The position numbers were made by a program, and so were the translations under genes. The notes beneath the pieces are model-generated. The model did no database searches and was not told the origin of the DNA. It worked only from the letters and a program-made list of their open reading frames with translations. Shown piece after piece: positions 9,764 through 17,506 of a stretch of DNA of 64,000 bases (positions within the stretch are counted from its first letter, which is position 1; every line of letters starts with the position of its first letter). The DNA is taken from the NCBI RefSeq assembly GCF_018449605.1, contig NZ_JAAVUW010000003.1:124001-188000 (forward strand). The letters run 5' to 3'. The DNA comes from Luteibacter sp. dw_328. Lineage in GTDB: Bacteria; Pseudomonadota; Gammaproteobacteria; Xanthomonadales; Rhodanobacteraceae.

Positions 9764-10615
9764 CTAGGTCCTGGACTTCAATGTGTGGACCAAGTCACGA
9801 CGGACCAGGTGCACACCGTAGACCTGGTTAGGCCCCAGCAAGGCGTCCATGCGTACGGTGACGAAGCCGCCGGACTCCTCCAGGACCTGCCCCCGGAATG
9901 ACATCTCGGCAGGCTGCGTGTAGATGCCGATCCCGCCGAAGCGCTCACCGCAAAGCCAGAGCGTACCGACGTTAACGGCACGCCCCTGCTTGGGTAACGC
10001 GCCGGACAAATCGCGCTGCATCAGGCTGGCGAGCGCTGCCGCCCCTTCGTTGAGTTCGGTGTTGAATGTCGCGCGCGCCGCGTCGTCGAGCTTCATGAAT
10101 CGCGCTTCGGCGATGGGCGTCGGGAGGTCATAGGTGTAGCGCCCAATCCAGGGCTGGGCGCCGTGCGATTCCACCTGGTAGACCAGCGCCATGCGGAACC
10201 TTCCGTCGGTACCGTGCTCAACGTAGACGTACGGATGCACAGTGTAGGTCGCCGATGCGCCACGATCGGGCATGCCGGCCTCCGAAAGCGCCGCAGCCAC
10301 CGTCGGCATGGGATCGATATCGAACACCGAATGCTTGTACTTCTCGGCCATCTCACGTGTCTTGGATTCGACCCGCAGTCCTCCGAGGATGGGTCCCAGG
10401 AAGATGCTTCCACCCTCGTTCTGCATGACGATGTACTGTGACGTACCCACGTGCGCCGCAGGAGCCGGAAGTTGCCCGGACGCCGGCACCTGGGCAACCG
10501 TGGTGATCGAAATCGAACTCACGGGTAGCGCCGTCGGCGGCCTCATCGCCGGCCCGGCACACCCAGACAAAACCAGTGCGCCGGCCATGAGCCACGCGTA
10601 TTTCAAAGCGTTCAT
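9764..10615 (-). CDS. predicted lipoprotein of unknown function
   Basis: A 283-residue protein with a type II signal peptide: hydrophobic core AWLMAGALV and lipobox LSGC, with the lipidated cysteine at about residue 19. Positions +2/+3 are Ala-Gly, which in E. coli rules would send it to the outer membrane. After a Pro/Ala-rich linker there is a mixed alpha/beta domain rich in Tyr and Val with no motif I know. The ATG follows GGGGG. It lies about 70 bases after the DUF2165 gene on the same strand and may be read through from the pha operon, but there is no functional link to support that. Confidence 0.75.
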   Translation of the reverse strand: MNALKYAWLMAGALVLSGCAGPAMRPPTALPVSSISITTVAQVPASGQLPAPAAHVGTSQYIVMQNEGGSIFLGPILGGLRVESKTREMAEKYKHSVFDIDPMPTVAAALSEAGMPDRGASATYTVHPYVYVEHGTDGRFRMALVYQVESHGAQPWIGRYTYDLPTPIAEARFMKLDDAARATFNTELNEGAAALASLMQRDLSGALPKQGRAVNVGTLWLCGERFGGIGIYTQPAEMSFRGQVLEESGGFVTVRMDALLGPNQVYGVHLVRRDLVHTLKSRT

Positions 10616-10683
10616 GAATCCCCCATCCCTGTTCAGGCGGCTCCCTTGCCGCTGGCGGAGTATGCCACGCGCCTACGCCGCTG

Positions 10684-11178
10684 CTATTGCGGTTCGGAAT
10701 CAGCCTGATTGACGAAAATCAGCACCCCGATGATTGCCATGTAGAACCGGAAGGCCCCTTCCTGCCCATTCCACGCCTTCGATTGCCACATGGCAAACCA
10801 CTCCCCGCCAACCACCATGAAGCCGAAGAACCAGACCACGAAGCCGAGGGCGCAGCCGGCGACAACCCAGCGTTTGGCCGCCTGAAAGAGGTGTGTCGAT
10901 TGGTGGCGGGCACGCCAGAGGGCGAAGCTTCCGATAAGGAGCAATACGCCCGTCGCTGCCTCGCCTGCAATGATGAGAACGTAACCGGCGTGCCACATCC
11001 ATGGCCGGACGATCGCCCTTTCCAGCAACGCGTTGCCCGGAAAGGTCGTATCCATCGACAACACATGCTGCACGAAGGCGAAGTTCGAGCCATAGTCGAT
11101 GAGGTTGTCGTACGCCACGACCAGTGCAAAGGCCGCCAGCGTCAGCGAGAGAAGGATTTTGGCCAGGCGCGCATTCAT
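10684..11178 (-). CDS. DUF2165-family small integral membrane protein
   Basis: A 164-residue protein with four predicted transmembrane helices (about 8-25, 63-85, 105-127 and 138-156), with loops rich in conserved Trp residues (RPWMWHAGYV, GGEWFAMWQS). This matches the DUF2165 family, whose function is unknown. It begins 5 bases after the phaC stop, so it is probably the third gene of a phaE-phaC operon, though nothing in the sequence ties it to PHA metabolism. Confidence 0.8.
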   Translation of the reverse strand: MNARLAKILLSLTLAAFALVVAYDNLIDYGSNFAFVQHVLSMDTTFPGNALLERAIVRPWMWHAGYVLIIAGEAATGVLLLIGSFALWRARHQSTHLFQAAKRWVVAGCALGFVVWFFGFMVVGGEWFAMWQSKAWNGQEGAFRFYMAIIGVLIFVNQADSEPQ

Positions 11179-11183
11179 GCCAA

Positions 11184-12251
11184 CTAACGGCTGGCGAGCC
11201 AGCCATGGATGGCAGGCGGCACCTGGGCCTGGGCACGACCGGAAACGTAGATCCCGATATGGCCACCCTTGAAAGCGAGCGCGGTGTAATCCTTGCTGCC
11301 AATGACATCGCCCATGGGCGTGGACGCAGCCGGCGGCACGAGGTGATCCTGCTCGGCGTAGATGTTCAGCACCGGGTGGGTGATTTTCTTCAGATCGATC
11401 GCCTTGCCACCGATGTGCGCCTCACCCTTGATCAGCTGGTTCTTCTGGAAGAAGTCGCGAGCGAACTCGCGAAACGCCTCACCCGCCTGGTCGGGTGAAT
11501 CGAAGATCCACTTTTCCATGCGAAGGAAATTCTCGACTTCCTTCGGGTTGTCGAGAATGTCCACGAGGCCGACGTACTTCTGCTGGTTCAGACGAACTGG
11601 CTTCAGCGTGAGGTAGGCGAAGTTCATGACATCGGCCGGGACATTGCCGTACGTATCCACAAACAGGTCGATGTCGATATTGCGCGCCCAATGCGACAGC
11701 ATGTTGTCGGGCGTATGGAAGTCCACCGGCGTCACCATGGTGACCAGGTTGCGCACCTTTTCCGGGTGCAGCGCGGCATAGCAGAGTGAGAACACGCCGC
11801 CCTGGCAGATGCCGAGCAGGTTGAGCGATTCGATGGCATGACGCTTTCGGATCACGTCGATGCAGCGGTCCAGGTAACCGTCGATGTAATCCTCGAGGGT
11901 GAGCCAACGGTCGGCACCGTCGGGATATCCCCAGTCGATGAGGTAGACGTCTTCGCCCTGCGCGAGCAGGTTGCGCACCATCGAGCGATCTTCCTGCAGA
12001 TCGACCATCCAGGGCGTATTGACCAGTGCGTAGCAGATCAGCAACGGCGTCTTCGCCGTCGGTTTCTTCGTGCCCTTGAAGTACCAAAGCGTCAGCTTGT
12101 CTTCGGAATAGACCGCTTCGCGCGGCGTCGTGCCGAGCTCAATGGGACCGAGGTGCTTCAGCGTTTCCATCCCGGCTTCGAGCTTGCGACGGAAGGCTTC
12201 GACTTCGGCGCGCGCGCTCTCGGGTTCGAACGAAAACGGATTTCCGTTCAT
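11184..12251 (-). CDS. phaC: class III polyhydroxyalkanoate synthase, catalytic subunit PhaC
   Basis: A 355-residue alpha/beta hydrolase that polymerises 3-hydroxyacyl-CoA into PHA. The nucleophile lies in a lipase-like box with Cys replacing Ser: GICQG at 147-151 (Cys149). Asp302 (EQDHLVPP) and His331 (GGHIGIYVSG) complete the triad, at the same numbers as I recall for the Allochromatium class III enzyme. The length of about 355 residues and the adjacent phaE identify class III rather than class I. The start overlaps the phaE stop (ATGA). No phaA, phaB or phasin gene is visible nearby, so monomer supply is encoded elsewhere. Confidence 0.95.
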   Translation of the reverse strand: MNGNPFSFEPESARAEVEAFRRKLEAGMETLKHLGPIELGTTPREAVYSEDKLTLWYFKGTKKPTAKTPLLICYALVNTPWMVDLQEDRSMVRNLLAQGEDVYLIDWGYPDGADRWLTLEDYIDGYLDRCIDVIRKRHAIESLNLLGICQGGVFSLCYAALHPEKVRNLVTMVTPVDFHTPDNMLSHWARNIDIDLFVDTYGNVPADVMNFAYLTLKPVRLNQQKYVGLVDILDNPKEVENFLRMEKWIFDSPDQAGEAFREFARDFFQKNQLIKGEAHIGGKAIDLKKITHPVLNIYAEQDHLVPPAASTPMGDVIGSKDYTALAFKGGHIGIYVSGRAQAQVPPAIHGWLASR

Positions 12252-13264
12252 CGCGCCCTACCCTTCTTCGCAACGGCCTTTGCCTTGCCAGCCACCTTCT
12301 TTCCTGTGGAAGCCGCTTCAGCGGCGATAGGTCGCCGCGACACGCCAGCCTTCTTGCCGGGCGCTTTTCCTGCCCGCAACGCCGCCACTTCAGCGCGCAG
12401 CGCCTCTACTTCCGCAACAAGACCGTGCATGTGCCGCAATTCCCGACGCATCGCCTGCAACCGCTCGCCGAGACTATCCACCTCGGTACGCGTCGGCATG
12501 CCCGCCTGCTTCGTCACCCGCTCAACCTGCTTCTGCTGCAGTACTTTCAGGCGCATCTGCGCATTCACCAGCGCGGCATAGACCTCGCGGAATTCATCGG
12601 AAAGCGCGGCCTCTCCGTAATTCTCCTCGGCAAGATTCACCCAACGGTCGTACACCGAACGCATGGATTCAGGGTCCGATGGCACAGGCTGATCACGAAG
12701 CGCCGCACCGGCGCGGTCGTTCACGCCCTGCAACAGCGCCTGGAAACGCGCGTAATGCTCAGCGTAGTCGATCCATGCGCGGAACAAGGCCTGCTGCTCT
12801 TCCTGCTGTTCGCGTGTCAGGCCGAACGCTGGCATCGACAGCGCCTCGCGCGCGACCTTCGCCCATTCGTCGAATTGCTCGGTACCTGGCTGGGGCATCG
12901 CGGCGCCCGGTGGCGGACCATAGCCGAAGGGCGCGGCTCCCGGCGGAGGACCGTACCCAAACGGTGCCGCACCCGGTGGAAAGGCACCGGGCGGCCCATA
13001 AGGTGAGCCGCCAGCAGGATCGGGCTGGCCAAACGGTGGCACGCCGCCCATGGCGAACGGGGCAGCCCCGGGTTCACCGGCCGCCATCGAGCGTATCCAG
13101 TCGCCATATCCACTCAGGCCACTGAACATCCGGCCCATGATGTCGGCAGATGGCGACGCAGCCGCCCCCTCGCTGGCAGGGTCGAACTGGCGCGACCAAG
13201 TCTCGAGGCCCGCGCGGACGAAGGCCTGATACTGGTCGATGAAATCGTTGGGCTTATCGGACAT
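12248..13264 (-). CDS. phaE: class III PHA synthase subunit PhaE
   Basis: A 338-residue partner required by class III PhaC for activity. The N-terminal region is followed by a Pro/Gly/Ala-rich low-complexity stretch (about residues 85-125) containing near-exact tandem copies of a GAAPFGYGPPP unit. Next come the helical PhaE core (about 130-260), a coiled-coil segment (about 255-295) and a basic, Lys/Ala-rich tail that could bind nucleic acid or the granule surface. It is the first gene of the phaE-phaC-DUF2165 cluster and overlaps phaC by 4 bases. Confidence 0.88.
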   Translation of the reverse strand: MSDKPNDFIDQYQAFVRAGLETWSRQFDPASEGAAASPSADIMGRMFSGLSGYGDWIRSMAAGEPGAAPFAMGGVPPFGQPDPAGGSPYGPPGAFPPGAAPFGYGPPPGAAPFGYGPPPGAAMPQPGTEQFDEWAKVAREALSMPAFGLTREQQEEQQALFRAWIDYAEHYARFQALLQGVNDRAGAALRDQPVPSDPESMRSVYDRWVNLAEENYGEAALSDEFREVYAALVNAQMRLKVLQQKQVERVTKQAGMPTRTEVDSLGERLQAMRRELRHMHGLVAEVEALRAEVAALRAGKAPGKKAGVSRRPIAAEAASTGKKVAGKAKAVAKKGRAR

Positions 13265-13298
13265 GGGGTAATCGTACCGCGTGGCGGGGCAGAGAAAT

Positions 13299-13377
13299 GT
13301 GGGAGCCGGCTATGCCGGCGATAACACCTGCCGCTAAACCGCTCCGTTGGCTTTTCGCCGATGAGTCGGCTCCCACA
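13299..13377. repeat. REP pair, divergent copy
   Basis: The left arm (13299-13322) reads TGTGGGAGC, then a changed stem (CGGCTATGCCG), then GCGAT. The right arm (13356-13377) has GAGTCGGCTCCCACA. The conserved ends of the family are kept while the stem sequence differs from the other copies. It lies between the phaE start and the pnp terminator. Confidence 0.75.
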
Positions 13378-13390
13378 TTGTCCAGAAACG

Positions 13391-13424
13391 ACGAAGCCCG
13401 GCGTCGTCTGACACCGGGCTTCGT
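13391..13424 (-). terminator. probable terminator of rpsO-pnp
   Basis: An 11-bp perfect stem (13391-13401 with 13414-13424) lies about 20 bases after the pnp stop codon. On the minus strand the following bases are CGTTTCTGG, so the T-run is short. Confidence 0.55.
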
Positions 13425-13444
13425 GGATAACGCTTGACGCAGGC

Positions 13445-15550
13445 TTAGCCGGTGACGTTTTCGTCTTCGGTAACGGCCTTCATCGACAGGCGGATACGGC
13501 CCTGCTTATCGACTTCGAGGACCTTGACCTTGACGATGTCGCCTTCCTTGAGCTTGTCCGAGACCTTCTCGACGCGCTCGCTGGAGATCTGCGAGACGTG
13601 AACGAGACCGTCCTTGCCCGGCATGATCGTGACGAAGGCGCCGAAGTCCATCAGCTTGGCAACCTTGCCCTCGTAGATACGGCCCGGCTCGACGTCCGAA
13701 ACGATCTGCTCGATGCGCTTGCGCGCGGCTTCGGCGGCTTCGCGGTTGACCGACGCGATGACAACGTTGCCGTCATCGGTGATGTCGATCGTGGTACCGG
13801 TCTCTTCGGTGATCGAGCGGATGGTCGCGCCACCCTTGCCGATCACTTCGCGGATCTTGTCCGGGTGGATCTTGATCGTGAGCAGGCGCGGTGCGAACTC
13901 GCTCATTTCCGAGCGGGCTTCGGTGATGCACTTGGCCATTTCGCCGAGGATATGCAGGCGACCACGCTTGGCCTGGGCCAGCGCCGTGCGCATGATCTCT
14001 TCGGTGATGCCGTCGACCTTGATGTCCATCTGCAGCGCGGACACGCCATCGGCGGTACCGGCTACCTTGAAGTCCATGTCGCCGAGGTGATCTTCGTCAC
14101 CGAGGATGTCGGAGAGCACGACGAAGTCGTTGCCTTCCTTCACCAGGCCCATGGCGATACCGGCAACAGCCGACTTCAGCGGAACGCCCGCGTCCATCAT
14201 GGCCAGCGACGAACCGCAGACCGAAGCCATCGACGAGGAGCCATTCGACTCGGTGATTTCCGAGACGACGCGGATCACGTACGGGAACTCTTCGATCGTC
14301 GGCTTGACAGCCTGCACGCCGCGCTTGGCGAGACGGCCGTGGCCGATTTCGCGACGCTTCGGGCTACCGACGCGACCGGTTTCACCGACCGAGAACGGAG
14401 GGAAGTTGTAATGGAAGAGGAACGTGTCCTTCCACTCGCCTTCCGGCGCGTCGATGAGCTGCGAGTCACGGGTGGTGCCAAGCGTGGCAACGACCAGGGC
14501 CTGCGTCTCACCGCGGGTGAAGAGCGCCGAACCGTGCGTGCGCGGCAGGACGCCGACGCGCACCGAGATCGGGCGGACGTCGTCGAGCTGGCGGCCGTCG
14601 ATGCGGACCTTCGTGCTGAGGACGCCGTCGCGCAGGGTGCGGTACTCGACTTCGCCGAAGGCGTTGCCGATGTCTGCGTCGGTCCAGCCATTGGCTTCGG
14701 CGTCGGCGGCGATGGCCGTCTTCACGTCGCTCTTGAGCGCGCTGACGACGTCACGACGGGCGAGCTTGTCGCGGATCTGGAAGGCTTCGGTGAAACGGTT
14801 GCCGACAGCGGACTTGACCGCGTCGAACAGCGCCGTCTTGGCGACCGGAGCGTCCCACTTGAACGTCTTGACGCCGGCTTCGGCGACGAAGGCGTTGATC
14901 GTGTCGATCGCGAGCTGCATCTGCTGGTGACCGAACACCACCGCGCCGAGCATGACGTCTTCGCTGAGCAGCTTGGCTTCCGACTCGACCATCATCACGG
15001 CGCTGGAGGTACCGGCCACGACGAGGTCGAGGTCGGAGGTCTTCAGCTGGGCGGCGGTCGGGTTGAGGATGTACTGGCCATTCGCGTAACCGACGCGAGC
15101 CGCACCGATCGGACCCTTGAAGGGCACGCCGGCGAGACGCATCGCGGCAGAAGCACCGATCAGCGCCGGGATGTCACCGTCGACTTCCGGGTTCAGCGAC
15201 ACGACCTGTGCGATGACCTGGATTTCGTTACGGAACTCTTCCGGGAACAGCGGACGAAGCGGACGATCGATCAGGCGCGAAGTAAGCGTTTCCTTCTCGG
15301 TCGGACGGCCTTCGCGCTTGAAGAAGCCACCCGGGATACGACCCGCGGAGTAGAACTTCTCCATGTAGTCGACCGTGAGCGGGAAGAAGTCCTGGCCGTC
15401 GCGCGCCTTGGGGGCAGCGACGACAGTGACCAGAACGACAGTGCCGCCCATGCTGACCATGACTGCACCGGAGGCCTGGCGGGCAATTTCGCCCGTCTCC
15501 AGTGTGACTTCGTGACTACCGTACTGGAATGACTTGGTTACTTTCGCCAC
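13445..15550 (-). CDS. pnp: polyribonucleotide nucleotidyltransferase (PNPase)
   Basis: A 701-residue 3'-5' phosphorolytic exoribonuclease of the RNA degradosome. Two RNase PH-like domains (about 1-215 and 310-545) are joined by a helical domain and followed by a KH domain ([15 protein letters not shown], near 560-575) and an S1 domain ([17 protein letters not shown], from about 615). The start is GTG at 15550 with GAGGAG upstream. It begins only 24 bases after the rpsO stop, too close to hold the RNase III hairpin found between these genes in E. coli. A long hairpin lies instead in front of rpsO. Confidence 0.97.
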   Translation of the reverse strand: MAKVTKSFQYGSHEVTLETGEIARQASGAVMVSMGGTVVLVTVVAAPKARDGQDFFPLTVDYMEKFYSAGRIPGGFFKREGRPTEKETLTSRLIDRPLRPLFPEEFRNEIQVIAQVVSLNPEVDGDIPALIGASAAMRLAGVPFKGPIGAARVGYANGQYILNPTAAQLKTSDLDLVVAGTSSAVMMVESEAKLLSEDVMLGAVVFGHQQMQLAIDTINAFVAEAGVKTFKWDAPVAKTALFDAVKSAVGNRFTEAFQIRDKLARRDVVSALKSDVKTAIAADAEANGWTDADIGNAFGEVEYRTLRDGVLSTKVRIDGRQLDDVRPISVRVGVLPRTHGSALFTRGETQALVVATLGTTRDSQLIDAPEGEWKDTFLFHYNFPPFSVGETGRVGSPKRREIGHGRLAKRGVQAVKPTIEEFPYVIRVVSEITESNGSSSMASVCGSSLAMMDAGVPLKSAVAGIAMGLVKEGNDFVVLSDILGDEDHLGDMDFKVAGTADGVSALQMDIKVDGITEEIMRTALAQAKRGRLHILGEMAKCITEARSEMSEFAPRLLTIKIHPDKIREVIGKGGATIRSITEETGTTIDITDDGNVVIASVNREAAEAARKRIEQIVSDVEPGRIYEGKVAKLMDFGAFVTIMPGKDGLVHVSQISSERVEKVSDKLKEGDIVKVKVLEVDKQGRIRLSMKAVTEDENVTG

Positions 15551-15574
15551 CGTGATCTCCTCGTCCTGTTCGTT

Positions 15575-15841
15575 TTAGCGGCGCAGGCCGAGGCGTTCGA
15601 TCAGGGTCTGATAGCGACCCAGGTCGTTTGCCTTCAGATAGGAAAGCAGCTTCTTGCGCTGGTTGACCATCTTCAGCAGGCCGCGACGCGAATGGTGGTC
15701 CTGCTTGTGAGCCTGGAAATGATCCTGCAGCTGCAGGATGTTGGCGGACAGCAGGGCGACCTGGACTTCGGTCGAGCCCGTGTCGTTTTCCTTGCGGCCG
15801 AAATCCTTGATGATCTGACCGGTCTGTTCGGGAGTAAGCAT
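15575..15841 (-). CDS. rpsO: 30S ribosomal protein S15
   Basis: An 88-residue primary-binding protein of the 30S platform, about one residue shorter than the E. coli protein. Conserved segments include [28 protein letters not shown] and the C-terminal [12 protein letters not shown]. It has a strong AAGGAAA site 8 bases before the ATG. It heads an rpsO-pnp unit and is preceded by a 25-bp hairpin. In E. coli S15 represses its own translation through a leader pseudoknot; whether that holds here is unknown. Confidence 0.97.
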   Translation of the reverse strand: MLTPEQTGQIIKDFGRKENDTGSTEVQVALLSANILQLQDHFQAHKQDHHSRRGLLKMVNQRKKLLSYLKANDLGRYQTLIERLGLRR

Positions 15842-15864
15842 TGAATCGTTTCCTTAAAAGCGGG

Positions 15865-15915
15865 TGCGAAGCTTGCGCAACCTCAGCGGACCGCTGAAGT
15901 TGCGCAAGCTTCGCA
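15865..15915 (-). promoter_or_regulatory. rpsO: long hairpin in the rpsO leader
   Basis: A 25-bp inverted repeat (15865-15889 with 15891-15915) has a single mismatch and almost no loop, and ends about 25 bases before the rpsO start. On the minus strand it is followed by CCCGCTTTTA, then the ribosome binding site. It could be a terminator for truB, an RNase III target or an S15/PNPase control structure. Confidence 0.7.
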
Positions 15916-15981
15916 TTGTGTTGAAAGCTATGAAATGAGCACTCTATTGTAACGTCGTGCGCGTACCGGCAACAAGCCCGG

Positions 15982-16899
15982 TCAAGCGGTCGGGAGGTTG
16001 AGACCCCGAAGGACGCGGAGCAGGCCATCGTCGGCGATTTCCCCGAGCGCCATGAGACGCCCGTCCGCACCCCACACCGCGCAACGCCCTGGTTGGGTGC
16101 CCTGCCCCAGCGGCACCGGCTGGCCGAAGCCAAAGATACGCGTCTGCTCGGGGTCGAGTTCCACCCGGAGGATATGCGTCAGCCCGGCATCTACCGGCAT
16201 CAGGAAGGCTTCGAGCTGCTCCGGGCCCGCCTCGGCGGCATCGCGCAGGGTGTCCAGCGTGATCATCGGCGGCTCCATGAACGGCTCGACCCAGAGGCGG
16301 CGGAGGCCGGTCAGATGGGCGCCGCAGCCGAGATGGGCGCCAAAGTCGACGGCAAGGCTGCGCACGTACGTCCCCGACCCACACTCCACATGCAAGCGGA
16401 CGGTATCGCCTTCGCGCCCGATCACCTCGAGCCGGTAGACGTCGACCTCCCGGGCGGGAACGTCCACAACCTCGCCCCGTCGCGCACGCACGTAAAGCGG
16501 AACGCCGTCCTGCTTGATCGCCGAATAGGCCGGAGGGATCTGCACGATATGGCCGCGCAGCGGCGCCAACGCCGCTTCGATCATCGCCTCGTCCAGTTCC
16601 GGGACGGGACACGTCTCCACCACGTCACCCTCAAGGTCGGCCGTCGTCGTTGTCACGCCCAGCCGCACCTCGGCCTCATAGGCCTTGCGCGAACCCAGCA
16701 ACCAGCCGGCCAACTTGGTCGCCTCACCGAAGCAAAGCGGCAACAACCCGGTCGCGAGCGGATCGAGACTGCCCGTGTGACCGCCCTTGGCCGCGCCCAC
16801 GAGCCGACGCGCCGCCTGCAATGCCTGGTTGGAGCTCAGGCCGAGTGGCTTGTCGAGCAGAAGGATCCCGTGGATGTCACGAAAGGTTCGGCGGTTCAT
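15982..16899 (-). CDS. truB: tRNA pseudouridine(55) synthase
   Basis: A 305-residue enzyme that makes pseudouridine 55 in the T-loop of nearly all tRNAs. The catalytic Asp46 lies in GHTGSLDPLATG (40-51) and KPLGLSSNQAL matches the family N-terminus. SGTYVRSLAVDFG (from about 170) lines the active site, and a C-terminal PUA-like domain follows. It belongs to the rimP-nusA-infB-rbfA-truB-rpsO-pnp order known from E. coli. A REP element separates it from rbfA. Confidence 0.96.
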   Translation of the reverse strand: MNRRTFRDIHGILLLDKPLGLSSNQALQAARRLVGAAKGGHTGSLDPLATGLLPLCFGEATKLAGWLLGSRKAYEAEVRLGVTTTTADLEGDVVETCPVPELDEAMIEAALAPLRGHIVQIPPAYSAIKQDGVPLYVRARRGEVVDVPAREVDVYRLEVIGREGDTVRLHVECGSGTYVRSLAVDFGAHLGCGAHLTGLRRLWVEPFMEPPMITLDTLRDAAEAGPEQLEAFLMPVDAGLTHILRVELDPEQTRIFGFGQPVPLGQGTQPGRCAVWGADGRLMALGEIADDGLLRVLRGLNLPTA

Positions 16900-16941
16900 A
16901 GAGGCAGAAATGAGAAGTGGCCAAGAGATGGCCAGAACACT

Positions 16942-17053
16942 GTAGGAGCCGATTCATCGGCGATCCCGCGCCAGCGGGCCAGTTTGCCGCTAGCACCCCA
17001 TCGCTGCTGAAGCAGCTCCCACACAAAAGCATCGCCGATGAATCGGCTCCTAC
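16942..17053. repeat. composite REP element between rbfA and truB
   Basis: Outer arms at 16942-16964 and 17031-17053 are perfect complements (core GGAGCCGATTCATCGGCGAT). The centre holds a third unit at about 17000-17023 with the same ends but a different stem (minus strand GGGAGCTGCTTCAGCAGCGAT in two halves around TTCA). The right outer arm contains the TAG stop codon of rbfA (17050-17052). Confidence 0.85.
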
Positions 17054-17430
17054 TTGGACTCTTCTTCTGCGGGATCGGCCGGGGGAACCGGATTCTCACG
17101 CAGCAGGCGCTCGATGCGTTCACCGGTATCGACGGACTCGTCGTACTTGAACTTCAGCTGGGGCACCTTGCGCAGGATCATGGACTTCGACAGCGCATGA
17201 CGGAACTCGGGAGCAAGCTCCTTCAGCGCCTTCATCACTACCGGCGACTCTTCCGGCTTGAGCGCCGTGACCCACACGGTGGCCCAATCGAGGTCGCGGG
17301 TTACTTCTACATCCGACACGCTGGCCGAAGGCAGCGCGTAGTCGCGTACAGCCGCATGCAACAGTTCGCTGATTTCGCGGCGAAGCTGGGCGGACACGCG
17401 GTCGGTACGCTTGAAATCACGGGACGGCAT
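17050..17430 (-). CDS. rbfA: 30S ribosome-binding factor A
   Basis: A 126-residue KH-fold protein that assists late 16S rRNA processing and 30S maturation, especially in the cold. The family pattern is visible as RTDRVSAQLRREISELL (8-24) and VSDVEVTRDLDWATVWVT (about 47-64). The ATG at 17430 is set by homology; a much longer frame upstream overlaps infB and has no sensible sequence. The stop codon TAG is part of a REP arm, so the Glu/Lys tail (EEESK) ends exactly at a repeat boundary. A terminator lies between infB and this gene, so partial read-through or a separate promoter is needed. Confidence 0.93.
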   Translation of the reverse strand: MPSRDFKRTDRVSAQLRREISELLHAAVRDYALPSASVSDVEVTRDLDWATVWVTALKPEESPVVMKALKELAPEFRHALSKSMILRKVPQLKFKYDESVDTGERIERLLRENPVPPADPAEEESK

Positions 17431-17459
17431 ATCCGCCTCCAGTTTTTGATAGGTGCATA

Positions 17460-17493
17460 AACGAATAAAGCCTCCCCGGCGTACCGGGGAGGC
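17460..17493 (-). terminator. intrinsic terminator after infB
   Basis: A perfect 10-bp stem GCCTCCCCGG/CCGGGGAGGC (17470-17479 with 17484-17493), 4-base loop, is followed on the minus strand by TTTATTCGTTTA. It would reduce read-through from infB into rbfA. Confidence 0.75.
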
Positions 17494-17506
17494 AAGCTGA
17501 CGCGAA

